Origin: Cladopsammia gracilis
Lineage: Eukaryota; Cnidaria; Anthozoa; Scleractinia; Dendrophylliidae
NCBI GenBank assembly: GCA_022457155.1
Contig: JAJGOT010000029.1
Span: forward strand, 1,251,501 to 1,315,500
Direction of reading: 5' to 3'
Length of the DNA stretch: 64,000 nucleotides
In this document: positions 33,345 to 45,030 of the stretch, in pieces
Position numbering within the stretch: the stretch's first letter is position 1
Layout: every line of letters starts with the position of its first letter
Program-made: the position numbers and the translations under genes
Notes under the pieces: model-generated
Database searches by the model: none
Seen by the model: the letters and a program-made list of their open reading frames with translations, nothing else
Told to the model about the DNA's origin: nothing

Positions 33345-34265
33345 CTGATTATAGCGGAGCTCTGCGGGCCGAAGGCCCGCGCGGAGCCCCATACTCATAG
33401 AACCTAGAACCTATGCCCGTCATTTTTTCATGGTCATGGCTAGCGGAATGTTTCGCGGGCGCGTGCGTGTGCTCGCGTTGGGCACGGCTAGCTCGCGGGC
33501 GCGTATGACGTCGCAAAACATGCGCGTATGACGCCACGCAACATCCAAGATGTTTGTTTTCATTACGGATTTCACAACCAAAGAAGCGGAGATTTATTAA
33601 AGAATTTCCAAGCAAGCGAGGGACTAAAAGGTAAAACAGATTACATATTTCGATGGGAATTTATGTTGACATCAATCTGTGATTGACTTTTTCTTTGTGT
33701 TCTTGTGTAGTTTTGGAGATTGTGTAGTTGTGGAGTTTTAAATTCAGTTGTATCGATTTCTTGAATGTCATTAAGGCAGCTCGGCGAACTCGATGCGCTA
33801 TAAATGGCACGCGTTTTGCTTTTAAACACAAACTAATGGAGATCTGAATAACATTTTTCGCAAGAAGATTGCATTGCCCATTTTTATGTGTTTGTTCATT
33901 CATTACATAGATTGAAAAGCGATTTTATAGTTCTATCTTCACTCCCGTCGCCTTATGCAAATATGTTTGTGTATTTTTGCAATTTTGATTTCCAAATCAG
34001 TTTCTCGGGCAATTTTTGACAAGCAACAACTGTGTAGTCGTACTAGTTATTGTAAATGGAGAAAAAGTTGTTTTTGTGAACTTTTGTACGGTCTAAATGT
34101 ACTGTGCAGACGTTCGCGTAATACTGTTTTTGAGAATTGCTAAAATTGAAAAATAGCCCGGTCGTCAATCTTAATTCGCAGTGCTTCCGACCTTTCACCT
34201 TAGTTAAGTTTCACCTTAATTAGTTAAGCTTGTTCAGGGAGCGACGCTGTTAGGCTCAGCCTATC
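33345..34265. mobile_element. Insertion of about 0.92 kb, unclassified
   Basis: Aligning the B/C junction with the C/D junction (44,225-44,285) shows uninterrupted unit sequence there, while here about 920 bp intervenes between GCTGATTATA and TATATATTATCC. It starts with the GC-rich GCGGAGCTCTGCGGGCC. It carries ATTGAAAAATAGCCCGGTCG near 34,146, which is found inverted near 11,463. No gene was recognised. Confidence 0.5.
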
Positions 34266-34416
34266 TATATATATTATCCTTTACTACAGCATCCGATGAT
34301 TCTATTTCGTTACAGTGGTCTTTGCAAATACAGTTACTTGTTTTCCTGTACACAATAATTGTATTATGACAAATCCGAAGTCATCGAGTTAAGAAGCTAA
34401 TTTTGTAAACAGTATA

Positions 34417-34583
34417 ACTGTAGTTGAACCTCTCCTTACGGACACCTCTCTATTACGGAGAATTCACTTGGTCCGAAAAGACACCAAAACTCCTACAAAA
34501 TCAACCTCTATAATACAGACACCTCTGTAATAAAAATACCAGGTCCCGTCTTTTTGGTGTCCGTGTTAAGAAGGTGGACTGTA
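34417..34583. mobile_element. Tigger/pogo-like short inverted-repeat element
   Basis: CTGTAGTTGAACCTCTCCTT at the left and GGTGTCCGTGTTAAG...GTGGACTG at the right form imperfect inverted termini with CAGT-type ends. Unit D has the same insertion at about 44,397-44,527. A decayed relative lies near 62,990-63,095. Confidence 0.45.
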
Positions 34584-34696
34584 CAACACGTTGTACAAAA
34601 TATTTTTTCCGGTCACGGTGGCCTTGGCGAGTTTTCGTTTTTTTGTTGTTGTTGCGGGAATTCCCAAATCGTCTTTAAACCTCAAATTAAAGGGAC

Positions 34697-35145
34697 AATG
34701 TCTCCCCGGGGGTACTTCCCGGTACTCAACAAACTTTTGTACGAGGATGCTCCAACCGGAGGTCCAAACCTTTACCCTTTCATATACCGTTTTTGACAGA
34801 AAAGGTACCCCTTTATATACCTTTCATTGAAAATGGTACCCCTTTTTTATATACCTTTTATTGAAAATGGTACCCTTTTCAAATAGCCTTTAAGTTCGTC
34901 TGTTTGATATAATTTCAAAGGCCCTTTTTATAATACTTAAATGGCAGTTTTCCCTACCCTTTTTTATACTTCAAATCGTGTTTTCCCTAATTTTTCCTAT
35001 ACTTCGTGTAATCCCTGCAATTTCATATACTTCAACTCGTGAAATCCCTACCCTTTCATATACCTCCGGCCTCAAAAAGGTACCCCTTTCGGGCGGAGCA
35101 TCCCCGTATAGCCCATTATAGGGAGTATCCTCCGGGGTTGCGTAA
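34697..35145. mobile_element. GGGGGTA-ended repetitive element, fuller copy
   Basis: Runs from CCCCGGGGGTACTTCCCGG to GGGAGTATCCTCCGGGG, with tandem TACCCCTTT(A/T)TATACC blocks. It is inserted in unit C, and unit D lacks it at the matching site near 44,640. It is related to 17,232-18,238 and 62,420-62,808. Confidence 0.68.
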
Positions 35146-35589
35146 AGGGCTTTCACCAGAGCAAATGTCTTGTCTGAAATATTGTGTTTTCATGTCCAGG
35201 AGTGTGTGTTTTAAAAGCCTTCTTTATTATCTTGAAATGAGAAAAAAAAATTGATGAACGCATGCAAAGAAATATGATCTAAAGGGACAAATACTCAGTA
35301 ACGGCTACAAAAACTCAAAATTCCACCATAGAATGGCAATTTTGATTTCTTGACCGCCTGTGAAGAGATCAAAAATGATGATCTGTAAGCCACTTCAATC
35401 CTTGCAATACTTTCTGTGCAAACTACTGGTTCTGTTTTGCGCTGTAAAATCTTTTTATCCAATTTTGTCAAATATTTGGTGGTGGCATTTGGCGATGTAC
35501 CATGGAAATTAAGTAAACAAAATTCCGTTCTTACAGCGGGACATGTCCCTCGGAACAGAACCAGCTGAGTCCAACCTTTGGCCAAGGTA

Positions 35590-36000
35590 GTAAATATTGC
35601 TTCAAGTAGGCCAGTCATTTGCGGAGTGAATTCGAAGTATACAGCTATTTCAATTAACGTTGTCGGAGGAAAAAGGCGAAAAGCCAAGACCGCAAGGTAG
35701 TATGGGATTTTTATTCAATTGCTTTTAACCCTAACCCATACTACCTTGCGGTCTTGGCTTTAAGCTTTCATCAGACAACGTTTATTGAAATAGCTGTATA
35801 CCGAAACACGACTACCGTAAATTACCCAGCACGGGTGAGAGATGTAATAAGTTACCGTTGGTCTTCAGCGAAGGTATTGAGTAGGGAACATTTATTCAGA
35901 CTCTGTGTGCATGATGTTCCTTTTAGTCTGAATTTTTTTAAATTAATGCCTCCTCAAATCAACGCAGTTTGTAATAAACGTCTCAAATCTATTAAATAAG
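35590..36000. repeat. Extra, partial copy of a zinc-finger 3' flank
   Basis: GAATTCGAAGTATA, then ACACGACTACCGTAAATTAC, match the flank next to ZNF-B (ATTCGAAGTATACCAGAAAT, then ACGACTACCGTTAATTACC at 23,690-23,710). The copy is split by a palindromic element at 35,642-35,796. No finger sequence follows. Confidence 0.6.
35642..35796. mobile_element. Palindromic MITE, TA/TATA target
   Basis: CAGCTATTTCAATTAACGTT and GACCGCAAGGTAGTATGGG are repeated in inverse, giving arms of about 65 bp. It is flanked by TATA on both sides. The paralogous sequence at 23,677-23,690 shows the empty site GAAGTATACC. A Tc1/mariner-type TA insertion is likely. It is the same family as 37,130-37,406. Confidence 0.78.
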
Positions 36001-36109
36001 GTTGTTTATGAAACTAGAACATCTGAATGGTACGAGCCGCAACACTGTCACAACTTGCATATTGCTGTTTGTTTGGTTTTAATTGGTGATCGATAACTGA
36101 AGATGTATA

Positions 36110-36500
36110 CCGTTTTTCCTGTAATAATAGCCCGGGGCGATTATTATTATTTTTTTTTTACCCCAAAAGGGGCCGATTATTCGAGAGGGGCAAATATATT
36201 TCAAATATTTCTCCATGAAATTGTTCACGTGCTAATGTGCTAATTAGAAAGCTCCAAAATATCAAGAAAAGAGTCAAATACATGAACGTCACTAATTAAA
36301 AAACTATATGACACCTGTGCTTTTGTAACTTTTCTGACGATTAAATCAAAGTTTGTTTGCTATACAAGAAGTAAACTTTTATCTTGACTGGGAGGAGGTG
36401 AAAGAAAGGAGAGGGGATTGGGGCGGAGGCGATTTTTTCAAATATTTCCACCAAAGGGGGCCATTATTCGAGGAGGGCGATTAATCGAAAGGGAATACGG
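36110..36500. mobile_element. Short inverted-repeat element, TATA flanks
   Basis: CCGTTTTTCCTGTAATAATAG at the left and CGATTAATCGAAAGGGAATACGG at the right are imperfect inverses with TATA on each side. Internal GGGGCGATTATT motifs recur in opposite orientation. No coding sequence. Confidence 0.62.
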
Positions 36501-36973
36501 TATACTAAACTAGGAAATAAAGTAGCTATTTTCCATAACTTCAAAAATGTTTTCATTTCAATAAACGAATCAAGAACAGACCGACGAGCAAGAAAAAGAG
36601 CTTTGTGTGGCACAGTACTCGTTTTGGGGAAGAGTTTCAAGACTGGGGAAAATTGATTGGAATACATCTGACCACTGAAGTGAAGATATTTATTTTAAAA
36701 CAACAACAACAAAGTAAGAACTATCTCTTCAGTAAAGGTGGGGGCAAGAAACTGCCACCAAATAAATGATACTCGATCGTTAGACAAGAGGCTCCATGCG
36801 TAAGAAAGTTTTATGATATGTTTTAAATATGATAAGAAAATGTCCGACATGGAGAAGAGTGACTCCTTTCATTCAGTCATCGTTCCTGCAAACCAGGTTG
36901 TTTACTATTGAATGTTTTGTAAATGAAGGCTGTACCACAATGAAGCCAGTGATTCTTCTGAGTGTTATATATA

Positions 36974-37125
36974 CCTAATTCAATAAAGGTTGCTTTGGCA
37001 GTTGGGAATTGGGAATTGGCATTTGGCATACGGAACACAATGCAATGCTACGCTTGAGTGACCGCCAAACAATAGCTTCCCAATGCCCAATTACCAATGA
37101 CCAAAGCAACCTTTATTGAATTAGG
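36974..37125. mobile_element. Palindromic MITE, TATA flanks
   Basis: CCTAATTCAATAAAGGTTGC and its inverse close a 152-bp element flanked by TATA. Copy III of the host element reads uninterrupted TATATATACC at the matching place. Confidence 0.75.
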
Positions 37126-37129
37126 TATA

Positions 37130-37406
37130 CAGCTATTTCAATCAACGTTGTCGGAAGAAAAGCAAAAAGCCTATAAGCCAAGACCGCAAGGTGATATGGG
37201 TTTTAAAGAATAAATTTGTCAAAATCAGCGATGCCTCACTCGTACAGAAACGAAAACACGGGGGTCAGCGTTTATAGTATTTTCTTCCATCTTCCTCCAT
37301 CATATTGCACTGGCAACGGCGAAACTTAACAAATACCCATACCACCTTGCGGTCTTGGCTTGTAGGCTTTTTGCTTTTCTTCCGACAACGTTGATTGAAA
37401 TAGCTG
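37130..37406. mobile_element. Palindromic MITE, inserted against its neighbour
   Basis: Arms of about 73 bp with CAGCTATTTCAATCAACGTT at the left and its inverse at the right. It shares the TATA at 37,126-37,129 with the preceding element, so the two sit back to back in one TATA-rich target. Confidence 0.8.
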
Positions 37407-37734
37407 TATACCAAATGTGAACATTAGTAATGTAAGTAGGGTTGTAGGAGACGCTGTCGTGACACTTCAGTAACGCTGTTTTACCGCAAGTGGGAGTACC
37501 CGGACGTCACTAAACAGGAAGTCTAAATGGCAAAGCTGTGAGCCGGAAGTGCACAATTTAAAATATGCGTGCATAAATTTGCATGCAAAATCGTGACACC
37601 AAAAAACAGAAAAATAAGAAAAACGGAAGACCTTAGATAACACGCTTTTTGAAAATTATATAACGTAATGTCGACACTTAGAATTTTATTTTCAATAAAT
37701 TTTTAAGTGTAAAAAAGAAAATCTTAAAATCCCC

Positions 37735-37820
37735 TCTCAGGATTGAACCTGTGACCTCAGCCAGGTTTAGGCTTACATAGCCTACCGCAACAGAGTACCA
37801 CCTAGTTTCTCGGGTTGTTT
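37735..37820 (-). repeat. tRNA-like sequence within a GAAGACCTTAGATAAC-ended element
   Basis: On the minus strand AGGTTCAATCC is a good box B and TAGGTGGTACTCTG a poor box A. No paired acceptor stem is evident. It lies between inverted GAAGACCTTAGATAAC ends (about 37,625 and 37,945), so it is part of a SINE-like or composite element and not a clear tRNA gene. Confidence 0.4.
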
Positions 37821-38432
37821 AGGCCTAAATTTAACATATAAAAACTGCTAACCCCAACCTCAACTGAAAGCTAACCAGTTACTCCATTATATAAGTCTCA
37901 ATAAGGTGGCCGAGGTGGTCCAGGCCGTTGTTATCTAAGGTCTTCCAAGAAAAACGGAGGCCATTTTGTAACTCATGCTGCTACGCGCATGAGTAAAATG
38001 AGTCCACAGGCCGGCGGACGGGGCGGTTGAGTTGATTATACTCCAGGAGACGTGCATGGTGTGATGGTGAACGATCCAAAAGGGGGAGCACATGGCAAAA
38101 CTTGCATATAAAAATGACACACCCTGCCCCCTGATTGGTCAAAGAAAATAAAGCCTGTCGACTATTGCTAATAGAGATGACTTGACATAAAAGACATTTA
38201 ATATGTTTACATCACAACGTTAGGTTTTGCACAAAGTATTCTGTCTTTATAAAGATTTTACAATTAATATTTCTACTTTTCCCTTCTAAATTAACTTTCT
38301 ACATAACCTCGTCCTAAAACCGTATAAACTCCTGGAAAAGGCTGCTAAAAAAACTCAAAGAATCGCGGAGTATTTGACACACCATAAAACGACCTTTACG
38401 AAGGGTATTTCCAACGATTGCAGCAGTGTTTG

Positions 38433-40636
38433 TTTAAATGCAATCTGTAACCGATGTTCAAACGAAACAAACGTATTGCATTGTGTTTTACCCGACAATA
38501 TGCTGCAGGAGTTTTGGTGTACAGCGGTTTCTCCGTCCGCCAATTTGAACGTGGCGAGGGCCCCAGTATAAAACATGAACTGCGGACTACGGACTATGGA
38601 CTGGACTGGGTATAACACACGGACTAGGGTATAACACACGGACTAGGGTATAATACGCGGATTGACAATCATGGACTCGGTATAAAACGCGGACTGGGTG
38701 TAAAATAACGAGGACCGAAGCTGTGAACATAAAATACTGATTTACCTCGATAGATAAGTAGATTTTTTTATAGGGGTAGGGATAGGGGTAGGGTATGTTA
38801 CTTTACAAACGTTTGGTCTCTTGATATTTGAAAAAAATTCAAATAAAGGAAAGCAGATATATTATCTTAATTCTCGCAATTTTTCTCATTTACAATGGGC
38901 TTTATACCCTGCGAGCAGAGCCCCTTTCTATCTTCACAGGTTCTGCTTTCAGGGTATTTGCTTTAACCCGTCCACTCCCAGAGTCAATTATGGAGACATG
39001 TAGTGCAGTTCTAACTTTTGAGTCTCTCGACGAAATCCTACGCTGTGATCATTCAAATGAAACCTCTTCGGCAGTAGTTTTGCATGGTACCATTTGTTTT
39101 TCAATAGTAAGGGGAATTTTGATTTACATTTAAGAGCAATCAAATCTCTAAGTGATCAGTGCTCTGAACGGAAACTTTAGTCGGCATCAGTGACTCCAAC
39201 ATGTATGATAACGATAACAGATTTGAACGGATGAAAAACGCTGTAGGGTTCCAACTCACAACAAAAACAAAGAGGATGAAACTTAAAATTACTATTAAAA
39301 CTAACGAAAAAAATGGTGAAATCATTTAAATCCAAAAAAGGTAGTTGACTGGAAAAAAAGAGTGGGGAACATTCTTGCAGGCACTATTTCCACACCATGC
39401 GTCAGTAATGTTAGCTCTTCAATCATTGTTAGTCGAGGGACTGGTCATAAAACCTTGCGGACTTCAGTGGCCATAACAAAGAAGCTGTAAGTTTTGTTAA
39501 AAGTACTACATAACAACCGTGCACACCTTTTGTTTTTCGCTCACAGGCTAGGGCTGAATAACTTACTGAAACTGAACATTTCTAAGAGTGATTTATGCAT
39601 TGTCTCTCTCCAACTTAGGTCATTTGCTCCAACTCAGTTCGTAATCTATTGTGGTTGTGCATTGTCAAGGCCGAAAAACGCTAACAAAAAACAACGAACA
39701 ACGAACTTTTTCAAGTTTCATACCATTGCATTTTATTAACAATAACCAATGCGCTTTTATTAAACAACAACAACAACAAAACCTAACGATATTTAACAAA
39801 CAATCTGAACCAATGGAGCCTACATACCACAAACAACATAGCATATAAATTGAATGAATGGAACCCATGCACTGTAATTTGAAAAAATCAATACAAAAGT
39901 CCTTAAAAATAAAAATCCTTTTCCATCGATTTTATTCCCTCTCAACCTGTTGAATCAAAACTCCACTGAACAGTTTGCAATGGACGTCCGTCAACAATAC
40001 TTTTATTATTCGACTGTGACGTCATTTACCTTATATGGGAAAGAGAACACGCAAAATACCCGAGCGTATTACACAGTAGATTGCCGTATTACACCTTAGC
40101 ATTCCGGTTTCAAGACACAAGCTATTATAAATACAAGAATTTCAGTCGAATAATAAATCCCTTATTCGATGGTTTAACAGATAATACGTGCGGACATTTT
40201 ACTCATAGCTCGCATTTTTTCTCGCCCCTGCGGGGCTCGAAAATATACTACGCAACTCGTAAAATATTCGCGCGTATTACCTGTTAAACCATCGAATAAA
40301 GTGTATATATTACTTTACATAGGCCAATTATCTGTCAAGAACATTCGGAGTATACCAGAAATACGACTACCGTTAATTACCAAGCACGGTCTAACAGAGT
40401 AAGACTGGTGCCGTTGTTACCTTCAAAGACTTCACTAAACTTCCTGTTCGTAAAATTCGAGGAAAAGCACGTCTAATGCAAACCGCTCAGTGAAGTTTGA
40501 TGCAAAACGCCGCCTAGCAATGAGTCAATGGTAGTGACGTATGCAGCTGGAAAACGCCTCTTCTCAGATTATTCCCTTATTTTAAACATTGAACAAGAAT
40601 CCATTTTCAATTTACTGCCTTTTTTCAAACCCAGTG
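38433..40636. other. 3' flank of ZNF-C, non-coding
   Basis: Matches the corresponding flanks of ZNF-B and ZNF-D. A GGGGTAGGGATAGGGGTAGGG run lies near 38,775. Near 39,990-40,310 an inverted pair (ATTCGATGGTTTAACAG at 40,159 and CTGTTAAACCATCGAAT at 40,282) marks another small palindromic insertion not found in B or D. Confidence 0.6.
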
Positions 40637-41209
40637 TCACTCCAGTATCATGTGATTATAAACGTGTTCAATAAAAAGCTCCTGACTACTTAATTCCTCT
40701 TAAAAAATCAAACAGCTGAATGTGTTCAACTGGTTTGCAGTGTGTTCAGCAGTGGAAGATAACAGCTGAGACTCAGTCTCTTCTGAGTGAGCGGCTTCAT
40801 CCTCGTGTGTCAAAGACGTATTCCCTGAGTGCGCTCTTTTGTGCTTGCATTGATAACCGCGTTTCTGCCTTGTGTGGACCCTTTCGTGTCTCTTGCAATG
40901 TGATAAATCGATGAAGCACTTATCGCAATAATTGCACTTACAGGGTTTTTCTCCTGTATGTGTCCGTTCGTGCCTTTTGCAATTCGATGGGCTGATAAAG
41001 CGTTTGTCACAATAGTTGCACTCATAAGGTTTTTCTCCTGTATGTGTCCGTTCATGCTTTTTGCAATTCGATGAATTGCTAAAGCGTTTATCACAATACT
41101 TGCACTTATAACGTTTTTCTCCGGTATGTGTCCGCTCGTGACTCTTACAAGCTGATGCAACGCTGAAGCACTTATCACAATACTTGCACTTATAAGGTTT
41201 CTGTCCAGT
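40637..41209 (-). pseudogene. Truncated C2H2 zinc-finger gene (ZNF-C)
   Basis: Remnant of a ZNF-A/B/D paralogue carrying at least three separate lesions. First, everything 5' of an internal TGQKP linker is gone, and the frame now begins in unrelated flank sequence. The junction at 41,206-41,209 lies on a shared CAGT. Second, the last array finger has lost about 13 codons (YQCKH runs straight into KRAHSGN). Third, a stop codon (TAA where paralogues have CAA) cuts off the C-terminal module, and the two Cys of that module are also altered. Four intact fingers remain. Contact residues include N-S-N-K and N-P-N-R type helices. An ATG lies 10 codons before the first finger, so a short protein is conceivable, but a pseudogene is more likely. 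Confidence 0.82.
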
Positions 41210-43330
41210 CATGGCTGCAATAATAAGAGTCACAAGAAGATTTTAAAGGGAAAGATTATAGTTATATTGCATATTAATTTTTGTGAATATGAACATATGA
41301 AAATCGTTATGAATATTTATACATCAGTTCTCGACTATCTTACGGAATCTTTTTAAAGCAATTGTAATGAGTGTTTTACAAACCATCGAATGATTTACAC
41401 AAGCTATAGTACATTTATTTGATCACTCTCTGACATGTTTTTTCTCTTGACTATGAACATCTGTATTCATCTCAGATGGAAAGGAATTCACAGTGCAGGC
41501 TTGGGTTGTGGCTATTTCAAAGGTTTTTGGCCACATTTTAATTATAGCAGAGGAGAATATGATTCCTCGTGAGTAAAATACAAGTCAATCTGTTTGTATG
41601 AGAATATTCAAATGGCATTGAGATTTTCAGCTTATTTGCAACAAATATGTAATTTAGCTTTTGTCCCATGAGTCAAATATGTCATGTTTCTTGTTGCAAC
41701 TTTTTGGTGTAGTTTCTGGTTATGATTTGACAACTATGAACTCTATAATAGCGTCTCTTAGGAGACAAACAATATTGAGCACTGCAATTTCCATTCTTTC
41801 CAGGGAAATCACTGGAATTTGTTTGCATTTGGCTGGAGAAGCCAAAAAAGCAAAAGCTTTGATAAAAGTAATGGCGAGTTAATAGTTTTAAGCTTATATT
41901 CAAAGCTTTCATTTACTTTTATTATTTTAAAGGTATATGCTTTGGAATATTCAAATGCTGTTTGGGGTTCTTAGCTCTGTTGTAAAATTAAGTTATAAAA
42001 TTTTCTACAGTTGATGTGTACATGACACTTAAGTTCGAATCGCAATGAATGTAGATCTTTGACTTTTTCATTTGCATTGTTCATCACAAAAAAAAATTAT
42101 CTTGATCAATATATCGTTCTTAATGTTACAAAATATACTAATAGTCAAATACTTTGATCTTCTTGAAAAATGTATTTCCACTGACAGATACAAAGGGCAC
42201 TATTCTAGATTACTTTCAGGAATTTTAAAATTGATTCATTTCATTTTCTGAGGAAGTGTGGTTGGAGCTTCCCCCAGGTTGGTCTTTTAATAGAGTTTAT
42301 TTGCTCTACTTCTAAGCGATTTTAATTGATGTAAAACTTCTGGTTTCGTTTAAATACAGAAATAATTATTGTATTAACCTTCTTGTAAAATGAAGCACTT
42401 TTAAAAGTAACCAAAGCCGTTTAGTTTGACGTCAAGAGTACTGGGGGTGGGTCTCTTTCTGTGTGCCCGGAGGTGGGGAATAGAATGTCAAGTGAAAAAA
42501 AAAATTGGCAAATTCCCGGGTGGGGTGTGGTAACAGGTAAAATTGAGTCATGCATATTAAAAGACAACAGCATAGCGCTGAGATGGGCAAAGGAAGAGAA
42601 CATTTTCCCTAAATTTTTGACAATTTTTTTGCCCCACAGGGTATGGACATTGTTTAGTTTTGGAGACAAATAGGCCAGACCCCTGGGTTGCACCCCCAGG
42701 ATTTGCACGTACAAAAACTAAAGGTAAAAACAAATTGCTTCCTTGTCCAAGGGGCACGTTTGTGAAGTGGTGGCAAGAGATTTTGTGTACCAAATGCCCT
42801 GCAGGTATTTTTAAGTCTAAAAATGTAATAATACCTGTGATAACTAGCTTTGTGAGATTTGTAACAGCATCCTCAGTTGCGGAAATACTCAGATTTTTTC
42901 GGCTTAAGTTGTCAATGAATTTTTGGGTTAAGGCAAAACGATCACTTTTCTCAAACATAAAATTCCAGATGTTGAACAATCTGTGTGAGTTGAATGAAAA
43001 GATATTGAAAAACAATATACAACATCTACTGATTATACATATGAGTGAAATCTGTGTTCCTAGCAATGATGCTAATAACCTGATCAGTTGCTAAGAAACC
43101 TGGAAAAATAGCCTTGCATCTACCAGTGCTATGCTTTTAGTTATCCACTGAGCTATCAGGCCAATTGGAGAGCTGATTTTGTATTCTCTGTTTCATGATA
43201 AAGTGTGATAAGGAGGGGTCAAGCTGTCACATTTGGTACCATTGATGCTGCATCAAGATTAGTTCAAAGAACAAATGTGTCGTTATTACTGTACATAAAC
43301 AGTGAAAATAAAGGTATGCTGGCTTCTTAG
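41210..43330. other. Unit C 5' flank, non-coding
   Basis: Starts at the deletion junction and matches 26,712-28,200. A frame at 41,661-41,882 (+) ending GEAKKAKALIKVMAS looks somewhat protein-like but has no intact counterpart in the other units. Confidence 0.5.
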
Positions 43331-45030
43331 CCCCTGGAGGAGGGGTATTTGGCGTGTATTTTATGCCATACACCGCGGGGATTTAGCACGTTTTTTGTCT
43401 GATAATTTGTGAAAACAAATCCCCGGGAGTGTCCTGCGGGTTAACCCTCGGGAAAGCCAATGATAAGTGCATTATAACACATTATAACACTAAACCTTAT
43501 GCTGCAAGGCTACTTTTAAAAAGATGTCTTACCTTTTAATACGGACGAAATCCTAAAAAGAGCGAGAACGATTTTAACAGGCAAACAGCACAATGAAAGC
43601 AGCCATTGTAAAAACTCGGCCCAGTCTTACCATCGGAGCGGCAAAGCCAAAACGAATTGTGGGACACCCTGATGAAATTGAGGAATACTGGAATTTGATA
43701 CCAAGAGGAGTTGAGATCGAGGGTCGAGGAATCTTATACCGATCGATTAATTGACTGAATTAATTAAAATATATTTATAAAAGGCTAAAAAGAAAAATCT
43801 CCTTTTCAGATTATTTCATTCTGGCCGAGAAAACTCGTCTGTTTTCCATCCGACCGTTCTTGTTATCGTATATTATTTTGTTTCTCTACTATTTGAATAT
43901 TTGCTACGTTTCATCTTGTATTTTCTGAAATGTAACATCTTTCCATTGTAATCTTATATTCTTTTGTTTCTTGGCGATTTGAATTGTAACGTTTTATTCC
44001 CTTAAGAAGTCAGGCCGTGCCTGACGAAATATTGGACAAAAGAATACATACCGTATTCCCAGTTATACAATCAGCCCAGTAGCCAGTCAGCCTTGCTCGG
44101 ATTAGTTATCTCTTTAACAAGGAAATGCATGGAGCTTGATTCCTGGTAAAGAAAACCGTCTGTCTATAAAGGTGGTTCTGCATATAATGGCAACGAATCA
44201 GCCTTTTTTATGAAATCGTTTCGTTATTTTGCAGCTAATTAGATCAGTGATTATGTCCTTTGCTACACGATCCGATGCTTCTATTTCGTAACAGTGGCCA
44301 GTCTTTGCAAATACACTATTTTACTGTATATAATTATTGTATTATGACAAATCCGAAGTCATCGTGTTAGGAAGCTAATTTTGTAAACAGAAGAACTGTA
44401 GCTGAACCTCTCCTTACGGACACCTCTCAATTACGGAGAATTCACTTGATCCGAAAAGAGGCAAAACTCCTACAAACCCAAATTCCATAAAACGGACATC
44501 TCTGTTATAAGGATACCAGGTGGACTGTACAACACGTTGTGCAAAATATTTTTCGGTCACGTTGGCTTTAATATTTTCAGTTTTTTGTTGTTGCTGTTGT
44601 TGGAATTCCCGGATCGTCTTTAAACCACATACTAAGGGACAATGTCCCGGCTCAAATATCGTGCTTTTTATGGCCAGGGGAGTGCTTTTGAAAAGCTTGC
44701 TTTATTATCTTGAAATGGGAAGAAAAAAAGCCAAAATTGATGAACGTATGCAAAGAGCCAAATAATGGATACAAAAACTCAAAATTACACCAGAGAATGG
44801 CAAGTTTGATTTCTTGACCGTCTGTAAAGAAATAAAATATGATGAACTGTAATGCACTTCAATGCTTGCAATCCTGTATGTTTTGTACAAACTACTGGTT
44901 CTGTTGTGCTGTATAGAATCTTTTTATCCAATGTTATGTATATATTTGGTGTTATTTTAGCGATGTGACATGGAAATGAAGTAAGCAAAAGGTCTGTCTA
45001 CACAGAAAGATTTTACAATTAATATTTCTA

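Larger units (their letters stand above)
36785..37994 (+). mobile_element. ACTCATGCGC-type composite element, copy II
   Basis: CAAGAGGCTCC at the left and GCGCATGAGT at the right match copies I and III. Internal blocks GTAGGGTTGTAGGAGACGCT and GTGCATAAATTTGCATGC match copy III. The interior is broken by two adjacent palindromes (36,974-37,125 and 37,130-37,406) and by a further element bearing a tRNA-like segment (about 37,625-37,950). Confidence 0.65.
33059..43927. repeat. Segmental duplication unit C
   Basis: A 10.9-kb unit with the same anchor order as B: AAATGTAACATC (33,059), CATCCGATGATTCTATTTCG (34,290), ACTCAAAATTCCACC (35,309), minisatellite monomer (38,388), GAAACCTCTTCGGCAGT (39,058), GTCTAATGCAAACCGCTCAG (40,468), ZNF-C remnant, TTAGCTCTGT (41,971), CTTATGCTGC (43,496) and CGGCCCAGTC (43,617). 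The 5' half of its zinc-finger gene and about a kilobase of 5' flank are missing. Confidence 0.78.

Noticed and set aside
33349..33615. GC-rich 88-codon minus frame
   Set aside because: Lies in the GC-rich end of an unclassified insertion, and its composition (Arg/Ala/His-rich) follows from the GCGGGCGCG repeats.
37735..37820. Functional tRNA gene
   Set aside because: Box B is good, but I could not pair an acceptor stem or place a clear anticodon arm. It lies within an inverted-repeat element.
41661..41882. 73-codon frame ending GEAKKAKALIKVMAS
   Set aside because: Somewhat protein-like, but units A and D lack it, and the preserved part in unit A near 15,330 does not keep the frame. No family was recognised.
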